A DNA stretch of 64,000 nt, from contig NZ_LYMK01000040.1 in assembly GCF_002157355.1 (NCBI RefSeq), positions 1 to 64,000 of the forward strand. Reading direction: 5' to 3'. The notes beneath the pieces were generated by a model. The model made no database searches. It was not told the DNA's origin and saw only the letters and a program-made list of their open reading frames with translations. The position numbers were made by a program, and so were the translations under genes. The stretch is from Variovorax sp. JS1663 (GTDB lineage Bacteria > Pseudomonadota > Gammaproteobacteria > Burkholderiales > Burkholderiaceae_C). This document shows positions 58,827 to 64,000 of this stretch, piece by piece (the first letter of the stretch is position 1; every line of letters begins with the position of its first letter).

Positions 58827-59724
58827 GGGCGACGTCTTTGCGGAGGCCGGGCGCCAGTTGGGCCGGCCGCGCGCCTACCAGGTGCAGGTGATCGGCATCG
58901 AGGAAGGCCTGCTCAAGAGCAGCAGTGGCCTGCGCCTGGCGGTCGACGCCACGGTCCGCAACCAGCGCGGGACGATCGACACGCTGCTGGTGGCCGGCAG
59001 CCCCAGCATCGACGAGATGGCCGGCGGCGCCGAACTCCACGCGTGGCTGCGGCGCCAGGCCCGGACGGTGCGCCGCTATGGGTCGGTCTGCACCGGTGCC
59101 TTCGTGCTCGCCGCCGCGGGCCTACTGGACGGCAAGCGCGTGGTGACCCACTGGAACTCGACCGCGCGCCTGGCCGCGGCCTGTCCGCGGGCACGCGTGG
59201 AGCCCGATGCGATCTATCTGAAGGACGGCAAGCTCTTTACCTCGGCCGGCGTAACCGCCGGCATGGACCTGGCCCTGGCGATGGTGGAGGAGGACCACGG
59301 CCGCGAGCTGGCCCTGCGCGTGGCGCGCGAGCTGGTGATGTTCCTCAAGCGCCCGGGCGGGCAGAGCCAGTTCAGCGCCCACCTGGCGGCGCAGACCGCC
59401 GAGCGCTCCGCCATGCGCGCCCTGCAGGACCACGTGCTCGCGCACCTCAGGGACGACCTCTCGGTGCCCACGCTCGCCGCCCGGGCCGGCATGAGCGAGC
59501 GCAACTTCGCGCGCGTGTTCCGCAGCGAGACCGGCACCACGCCGGCCGAGTTCGTCGAGAACGCCCGCATCGACGCGGCCCGCCGGCTGGCGGAGGAATC
59601 GGACCTGCCGGTCAAGCGGCTGGCCGATGCGGTCGGCTATGCGAACGTGGATGGGTTCCGGCGCGCCTTCGCGCGTCGGCTGGGGGTGACGCTGGGGGAG
59701 TACCGGCGGCGCTTCGTGCGCTAG
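58825..59724 (+). CDS. GlxA-type AraC-family regulator, shortened DJ-1/PfpI domain
   Basis: A 299-residue regulator. The N-terminal DJ-1/PfpI-like domain keeps the nucleophile-elbow region RRYGSVCTGAFVLAAAGLLDG, with the cysteine. Residues 205-299 are the AraC double HTH (LAARAGMSERNFARVFRSETGTTPAEF and LPVKRLADAVGYANVDGFRRAF). Relatives usually begin with about 20 extra residues forming the first strand and helix, containing an L-D-x-x-G-P motif. Here the protein begins at the end of that helix (GDVFAEAGRQLG), and no such residues occur in any upstream frame. A strong site GGGGAGAG precedes the ATG at 58825, so the short form is probably what is made. It may regulate the divergent transporter. 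Confidence 0.87.
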   Translation: MGDVFAEAGRQLGRPRAYQVQVIGIEEGLLKSSSGLRLAVDATVRNQRGTIDTLLVAGSPSIDEMAGGAELHAWLRRQARTVRRYGSVCTGAFVLAAAGLLDGKRVVTHWNSTARLAAACPRARVEPDAIYLKDGKLFTSAGVTAGMDLALAMVEEDHGRELALRVARELVMFLKRPGGQSQFSAHLAAQTAERSAMRALQDHVLAHLRDDLSVPTLAARAGMSERNFARVFRSETGTTPAEFVENARIDAARRLAEESDLPVKRLADAVGYANVDGFRRAFARRLGVTLGEYRRRFVR

Positions 59725-59746
59725 GGGCCTCCGGATCGTCCGGCCC
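59725..59746. terminator. Possible bidirectional hairpin between convergent genes
   Basis: GGGCC-T-CCGGA-TCG-TCCGG-CCC can fold into a GC-rich stem with a small bulge in the 23-bp gap between the convergent GlxA-type and hydrolase genes. There is no T tract, so it would be a weak or Rho-assisted terminator. Confidence 0.3.
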
Positions 59747-59747
59747 G

Positions 59748-60692
59748 CTAAAGCACCGGATCGTGCTGCAAGGCCCCCGTCGCCGTGCGGCTGCCGATGG
59801 GCTGGCCGCCGCGGGTCGCCGAGGTGGGGGAGGCGGCCACGCTGGTCGCGCCCTGCACCACCCGCAGCGCCCAGTCGCACACCACGTCCATGAAGGTCTG
59901 CTGCGATGCCATCGAGGTCAGGCTGTGGTCGATGTCGCCGATGAAGCGGTACTCGAAGCGCTGGGTGAAGTCCTCGTGGGCGAAGGGCCCGAGCTGGTCG
60001 CGCCCGCGGTCGACCACATGCATGGTGCCCGTGTAGAAGAGCAGCACCGCGACGTTGCGCTCCGCCACCTGCGTCATCGACCGGCGGAACACCGCGGCCG
60101 TGACCTCCGGCGGATCCGGCTCGAAGATGTGCGGCGCGGCCGCTGCCGCTGCCTTGGCGGAGAACTTGCGCTGCAGCCAGCGCACGGTCTTGCCGATCAC
60201 CGCGGGATTGGTGGGCACGGCCAATGCACGTCGGAACTGCCGCTCCAGCTGCGCGCGGCGGCCGGGGAAGGCGTAGCCGTCGAACATCAGGAGGCCCACC
60301 ACGCGCGAATCGGCCACCGCCAGCGACAGGCCGTTGGTGGCGCCGGAGCACAGCCCGATCACGATGAAGCGGCGCACGCCCAGCATGGTCTGGATCAGGT
60401 TCATCGCCGCCTGCAGGTCCAGCACCGCCTGCGTCAGGAAATGCTCGGAGCCGCTGGCCGGGCCGCTGTCGCCCAGTCCGGCCAGGTCGAGCCGCACGCT
60501 GCTGATGCCGCGTGCCGCCATCTGCCGCGCCAGCTTGACGTTGATGCGACGCGGCCCGATGCGGTGGTTGGCGCCCATGTTCAGCATGAGGCAGGCCACG
60601 GGCGCCAGCGGGCCGTCGGCCGGCGTGGTGATGATGCCGATCAGCGAGCCGTCGGGCCCGAACTGGACGGGTGTCTCTTTGTAGTCATTCAT
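59748..60692 (-). CDS. Alpha/beta hydrolase-fold protein with GLCSG elbow
   Basis: A 314-residue alpha/beta hydrolase-fold protein. The start at 60692 overlaps the preceding gene by 8 bases and gives NDYKETPVQFG as the N-terminus. An oxyanion-like LMLNMGANHRIGP and the strand SVRLDLAGLGDSG are present. The nucleophile elbow reads VIGLCSGATNG, so cysteine stands where serine is usual in GxSxG. The closing IDHSLTS supplies a plausible histidine. The two hydrolase genes overlap the phosphopantetheinyl transferase gene in series and so belong to the peptide-synthetase locus. They may release or edit the product. Confidence 0.8.
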   Translation of the reverse strand: MNDYKETPVQFGPDGSLIGIITTPADGPLAPVACLMLNMGANHRIGPRRINVKLARQMAARGISSVRLDLAGLGDSGPASGSEHFLTQAVLDLQAAMNLIQTMLGVRRFIVIGLCSGATNGLSLAVADSRVVGLLMFDGYAFPGRRAQLERQFRRALAVPTNPAVIGKTVRWLQRKFSAKAAAAAAPHIFEPDPPEVTAAVFRRSMTQVAERNVAVLLFYTGTMHVVDRGRDQLGPFAHEDFTQRFEYRFIGDIDHSLTSMASQQTFMDVVCDWALRVVQGATSVAASPTSATRGGQPIGSRTATGALQHDPVL

Positions 60693-61491
60693 GAACTTCT
60701 GCCAGCAGACGTTGCAACGCCTCGGTGGGGACCATGGCATTGTTGGGATGCGGATCGGAGGTCCAGATCAGCGGGTGCTGAAATGCCGAGATCCGCAGCG
60801 GCATGTGGCGGGCCGTCTCCTTGCCCGCCCAATGATGGGCTGCCTGGTCCTCCGCGTCGGCGAGGACCACCGTCTCGTGCAGCGCGGTCAGCTGCAGTGT
60901 ATCGGGCGACAGCGCGCGCAGCTGCTGGCGCATCAGCGGCGACACGCCGAAGCCGAAGATCTCTTCGGTGAAGGCGTCCGGATCGCGCGCCAGGCGCCGC
61001 CGCCAGTCCGGGTCGGGCACGCAGAAGGAGCGCTCCAGCGCGTCCACGTGGCCGGCGCGCAGCGTCTCCAGGTAGCGCGTGCCGTCCACGATCGGGTCCC
61101 ACAGGATGAGTCGCGTCGGGTCGCAGCGTCCGCTCTTGGCGGCCATCACGGCCAGGCTCGCGCCCAGGCGTGCGCCGAGCCAGAGGATGCGGCGGTTTCC
61201 GGCGCGGCGGCGCAGCTCCTCGTGGGCGGTGCAGACGTCGCGCCGCCAGCCTTCGAGATCGCCGTCGGTGTCCTCGCCGGGCGAATCGCCGCTGCCGTGG
61301 TAGTCGAAGCGCAGCACGGCGACGCCGGCGCGCGCGAGCCGGTCCGACAGCACGCGGAACAGCCGGTGCCCGCGCACGGCCTCCTGGCCCAGCGGCATGC
61401 AGATCAGCACCGCGAGCTGGCTGTCCCGCTCCGGCGCGTGGTAAAGCCCGAACAGCTGCCTGGAGGCCGGGCCGAAGAGCATCGGTGTCAT
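60685..61491 (-). CDS. Alpha/beta hydrolase-fold protein lacking the GxSxG serine
   Basis: A 268-residue protein whose ATG at 61491 overlaps the phosphopantetheinyl transferase stop (ATGA). The fold is recognisable from VLRFDYHGSGDSPGE and from ILWDPIVDGTRYLE. At the nucleophile elbow it has LWLGARLGASLA, without serine. The layout resembles the hydrolase pairs found beside exosortase and some nonribosomal peptide loci. It may be a binding or acyl-transfer protein rather than an ordinary esterase. Confidence 0.78.
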   Translation of the reverse strand: MTPMLFGPASRQLFGLYHAPERDSQLAVLICMPLGQEAVRGHRLFRVLSDRLARAGVAVLRFDYHGSGDSPGEDTDGDLEGWRRDVCTAHEELRRRAGNRRILWLGARLGASLAVMAAKSGRCDPTRLILWDPIVDGTRYLETLRAGHVDALERSFCVPDPDWRRRLARDPDAFTEEIFGFGVSPLMRQQLRALSPDTLQLTALHETVVLADAEDQAAHHWAGKETARHMPLRISAFQHPLIWTSDPHPNNAMVPTEALQRLLAEVHE

Positions 61492-62204
61492 ACGCAGATC
61501 TCTTGCTCGACCAGGGGGCGCTGCGGCGCCGCTGTCGCGGCCTCGCGGGCCAGCAGGCGGGCCACGGCGCACTGCGCGCCCTGGACGTCATGGAAGGAGG
61601 ATAGCGCCAGGCGCACGAGGTCGTCCCCGGTGCCGATGTGCACCTCGCGCGCCTCGGGCAACACGCCCACCTCGAAGCTGCGGGTGTCCACCGACAGGCC
61701 CATGCCGGTGGCCTTGAGGCAGGCCTCCTTGCGGGTCCAGCAGCAGAGGAAGGCACGCTCGCGCGCCTCGGGCGGCAGCGCGGCCAGCGCGCGGCGCTCG
61801 CAGGCGCTGAAGTAGGTCTCGGCCAGCGCCTCGGCATCGGGCATCGGGCGCAGCAGCTCCAGGTCCACGCCGACCTCGGCCTGGTCGCAGACCGCGATCA
61901 GCGCCAGCGACTGGCTGTGGCTCAGGTTGAAATGCAGCCCGCCCTCGACCAGCACCGGCTTGCCGAAGGGCCCGAGCTGGAACTCCAGCATCGAGGCCGG
62001 AATGCCGCACTGCGAGGCCAGCGTCTCGCGCAGCGCCGCGTGGGCGGCGATGAAGCGGTTGCGGTCGCGCTTGAAGACGAAGCGCCGGGCGCGCTCCCAT
62101 TCCGATTCCGACAGGGAAGCCACGGCCTGCGGCGCCGGCGTGGCGTCCAGGTCCACCAGCCAGAGCCGGCAGTGGGCAGAGGGAGGGAGCTGCTGGATCG
62201 TCAT
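61488..62204 (-). CDS. 4'-phosphopantetheinyl transferase, Sfp type
   Basis: A 238-residue enzyme that moves the phosphopantetheine arm of CoA onto carrier domains. The magnesium-binding motif VGVDLELL near residue 115 and the second motif WTRKEACLKATGMGL near residue 160 are intact, as is the CoA-binding FNLSHSQ segment. It lies 153 bp downstream of the peptide-synthetase gene on the same strand and should activate its carrier domain (LGGDSL). Confidence 0.93.
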   Translation of the reverse strand: MTIQQLPPSAHCRLWLVDLDATPAPQAVASLSESEWERARRFVFKRDRNRFIAAHAALRETLASQCGIPASMLEFQLGPFGKPVLVEGGLHFNLSHSQSLALIAVCDQAEVGVDLELLRPMPDAEALAETYFSACERRALAALPPEARERAFLCCWTRKEACLKATGMGLSVDTRSFEVGVLPEAREVHIGTGDDLVRLALSSFHDVQGAQCAVARLLAREAATAAPQRPLVEQEICV

Positions 62205-62262
62205 GGCAGTGTTCTATGGCGACGCACGACTTACGCAGGCCGCGAAGCTGGCCCGTTCGGGA

Positions 62263-62338
62263 GCACCCGCGGAGCCGGCTTTGCCGGGCCGCTGGGTGCG
62301 CCCCCGGTGAGGGGGTTGGCGGACCTCGCGTGGCGAGG
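62263..62338. repeat. Three tandem GC-rich hairpins between synthetase and transferase genes
   Basis: Three perfect stem-loops follow each other: CCGGC-TTT-GCCGG (62275-62287), CCCCC-GGTGA-GGGGG (62301-62315) and CCTCGC-GTG-GCGAGG (62324-62338). GCACCC at 62263 and GGGTGC at 62294 also enclose the first hairpin. The block looks like a REP-type intergenic element, and may act as an attenuator or mRNA stabiliser downstream of the synthetase gene. Confidence 0.6.
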
Positions 62339-62356
62339 GAAGCCTGGGGGAGAGTT

Positions 62357-64000
62357 TCATTTGCGGCCCCAGCCCAGCACGCGGCCCAGCAGGCCGCCGC
62401 GCTTGGCGCCGTTGTCGACGGAGGCTGCCGCCGCCGCGGCGGTGTCGATCGCCGTGCCGGCGGCGGACGAGGCCAGCTGCCCCAGGCTCTCGAACACGTA
62501 GCGCCGCGGCTCCACGCGGAAGCCCATCACCTGCTCGGCCTGCTGCACCACGCGCATCGCCAGCAGCGAGTCGCCGCCAAGGTCGAAGAAGTTGTCGTTG
62601 GCGCGGATGTCGTTGACGTCGATGGCAAGGGCGCTGGCCCAGATCTGCGCGAGCTTGGCCTGCTCGGGCAGCAGCAGCACCTGCGGCTGCGCCGGCCGCG
62701 CGGCCACGGTTTCCGCCGCGGTGGGCGTGGGCGCGTCGGCGGCAGCCAGGCGCTGCAGGTAGACCGCGCTGTCCGAGCCCTCGGGCGAGGAGAGCTCGGC
62801 CAGCGTCGCGTCGGGCCGCTGCGCCACCTTCTGCAGGAGCTCCATGTAGCGCTCCTTGAAGGCGGCGCCGGTCTCGCGCTTGTAGATGTCGGCGTTGTAG
62901 ACCACCGCGCCTTCCAGGCCGTGCGGCTTGTCCATCAGCCAGATGCCGAGGTCGTCGGTCGCGCCGCGCTGCGGCAGGTGCATCTGCCGGTGCGTGAGTC
63001 CGCCGATGTCGCGCGGCCGCTCGCGTGCGTCCTGGAAGGAGAACAGTGCCTGGTACAGGCCCACGCCCTGGGCGCGCTCCTTGAACTCGGGCTCCTCCAC
63101 CAGCCGCTCGAAGGGGATCTGCTGGTGGCTCATCACCGCGATCAGCTCCTGGCGGACGTAGCGCATGAACTCGCCGAAGCGCAGGCCGGGGTCGACCTGG
63201 AAGGACAGCGGCAGCACGTTGTTGAAGAAGCCCATCACCGGCTCCAGCTCGGGCGCCTCGCGGCCGCGCACCGGGGTGGCGATCACGATGGCGCGGCTGT
63301 CGACGATGCTGCTCATCATCAGGATGTAGATGCCCAGCGTCAGCATGTTCAGCGTGACGTCGTTGCGCTGGCCGATCTCGCGCAGGCGCTCGGCGAGCTG
63401 CCGCTCGACCGTGATCCAGTGCGCGCCGCCCTGGCCGCTCATGCCGGCCTTGCGCGGCATGTCGGGGCGCGGCGCCTTGGGCGTGGGCGAGTTGGCGAAG
63501 CGGTCCTTCCAGTAGCGCAGCTGCGCGTCGAACTCGGGCTCGGTCAGCCACTTGGCGTACCAGTCGGCGTAGTCGCCGTGGGTCACCGCCAGTGCTGGGA
63601 GGCCATGGTCCTGGCCGCGCGCCAGCGCGCCGTAGATGGTGGAGAGCTCGCTCTGCAGCACGTCGAAGGACCAGCCGTCCCACACCAGGTGGTGCGGCAC
63701 GAACACGAAGGCATGGTCGTCGTCGGCGATGCGGAACAGCGCCGCGTGGAACATCGGTGCCTTGTGGATGTCGATCGGCTTGTCGGCCAGCTCGTGCATG
63801 CGCTCGACCAGCTCGGTCTCGCGCTGGTCCTCTGGCAGGTGGCCCAGGTCGATCACCGGCAGCTCGTAGGCCACCCGCGGCGCGATCAGGGCGACCGGCT
63901 CGCCGCTCTGCGGATGCGGGCCGACGGCGGTGCGCAGCGACGGCTGGCGCTCGATCATGATGGCCAGCGCGGCCTTGAACTTGGCCACGTCCAGCGGCCC
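62357..64000 (-). CDS. Nonribosomal peptide synthetase, C-terminal condensation and carrier domains (partial)
   Basis: The 3' 547 codons of a synthetase gene that continues beyond the window; the edge reads GPLDVAKFKAAL, part of an early condensation-domain helix. The condensation motif HHLVWDGWS is near codon 100, followed by the rest of that domain to about codon 430. A carrier domain follows with the phosphopantetheine serine in FFDLGGDSLLAMRVV near codon 480. There is no adenylation domain between them and no thioesterase at the end. The protein finishes with an alanine-rich linker and a basic tail (RVLGWGRK). The carrier must therefore be loaded in trans or receive a finished chain, and release may involve the neighbouring hydrolase-fold proteins. 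Confidence 0.92.
   Translation of the reverse strand, partial: GPLDVAKFKAALAIMIERQPSLRTAVGPHPQSGEPVALIAPRVAYELPVIDLGHLPEDQRETELVERMHELADKPIDIHKAPMFHAALFRIADDDHAFVFVPHHLVWDGWSFDVLQSELSTIYGALARGQDHGLPALAVTHGDYADWYAKWLTEPEFDAQLRYWKDRFANSPTPKAPRPDMPRKAGMSGQGGAHWITVERQLAERLREIGQRNDVTLNMLTLGIYILMMSSIVDSRAIVIATPVRGREAPELEPVMGFFNNVLPLSFQVDPGLRFGEFMRYVRQELIAVMSHQQIPFERLVEEPEFKERAQGVGLYQALFSFQDARERPRDIGGLTHRQMHLPQRGATDDLGIWLMDKPHGLEGAVVYNADIYKRETGAAFKERYMELLQKVAQRPDATLAELSSPEGSDSAVYLQRLAAADAPTPTAAETVAARPAQPQVLLLPEQAKLAQIWASALAIDVNDIRANDNFFDLGGDSLLAMRVVQQAEQVMGFRVEPRRYVFESLGQLASSAAGTAIDTAAAAAASVDNGAKRGGLLGRVLGWGRK

Noticed and set aside
57520..59040. Minus-strand open frame of 506 codons overlapping the TDT-family transporter
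   Set aside because: It is an alternative frame of the same strand; the transporter frame has the membrane segments and family motifs.
58197..60971. Plus-strand open frame of 924 codons
   Set aside because: It runs across three real genes in other frames or strands and has no recognisable domain.
1..64000. CRISPR arrays, tRNA and rRNA genes
   Set aside because: No regularly spaced repeats with unique spacers and no recognisable tRNA or rRNA sequences were seen by reading. A covariance-model scan was not possible.

Overview
The window is GC-rich DNA with dense operons, many four-base start/stop overlaps, numerous branched-chain-type ABC transporters, a tripartite-tricarboxylate (Bug) binding protein and several aromatic or CoA-thioester catabolic genes. 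This points to a soil or rhizosphere betaproteobacterium of the Burkholderiales, most likely a Comamonadaceae member such as Variovorax. That assignment is inferred from gene families and style; no rRNA is present to settle it. I saw no tRNA, rRNA or CRISPR array.

Layout. 0-4.9 kb: the tail of a maleylacetate reductase gene, then a complete five-gene branched-chain-type ABC importer. 4.9-6.35 kb: a HipA-family kinase fused to an N-terminal HTH (YjjJ type), behind an AT-rich leader with TATTCA repeats. 6.5-8.7 kb: an apparently 3'-truncated winged-helix/NTPase regulator. 8.7-14.3 kb: a catabolic cluster (cupin dioxygenase of the dihydroxyacetophenone dioxygenase family, MFS transporter, alpha/beta hydrolase, SCP2-like/hydrolase fusion) divergent from a LacI-family regulator, with four identical perfect operators between them. 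14.7-19.6 kb: an MFS exporter, a frameshifted beta-propeller pseudogene, an esterase, an SDR and a shikimate-kinase-like relic.

19.7-24.2 kb: a coupled block of four genes whose products all carry export signals (propeller protein, VOC protein, glycine-betaine-type binding protein, phospholipase D lipoprotein). 24.6-26.0 kb: three unrelated truncated gene fragments. 26-35.8 kb: a long minus-strand operon (livG, livF, livH, livM, tetR, binding protein, dienoyl-CoA-reductase-like SDR, acyl-CoA ligase, CoA transferase, nitronate monooxygenase-like enzyme), which looks like uptake plus CoA-dependent catabolism of a carboxylic acid under a TetR regulator. An IS1380-type transposase relic lies just upstream. 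36.4-39.9 kb: a Bug-type binding protein and a sulfatase, divergent from an IclR regulator.

39.9-49.4 kb is the most distinctive locus. A LacI regulator and a DhaK-type kinase subunit are divergent from a carbohydrate ABC importer (binding protein, two permeases, a 62-residue membrane protein, two ATPases), which continues directly into DhaL and a second DhaK. This looks like ABC import of a polyol or short ketose coupled to ATP-dependent ketose phosphorylation, with two alternative substrate-binding kinase subunits. 49.5-57.4 kb: a fluoroacetyl-CoA-thioesterase-like protein, a large winged-helix/ATPase regulator, and an EmrAB-OprM-type tripartite efflux operon. 57.5-59.7 kb: an SLAC1/TDT-family transporter gene overlapping head-to-head with an N-terminally shortened GlxA-type regulator. 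59.7-64 kb: the 3' end of a nonribosomal peptide synthetase (condensation plus carrier domain, no adenylation domain between them and no thioesterase), a phosphopantetheinyl transferase, and two hydrolase-fold proteins that lack the canonical GxSxG serine.
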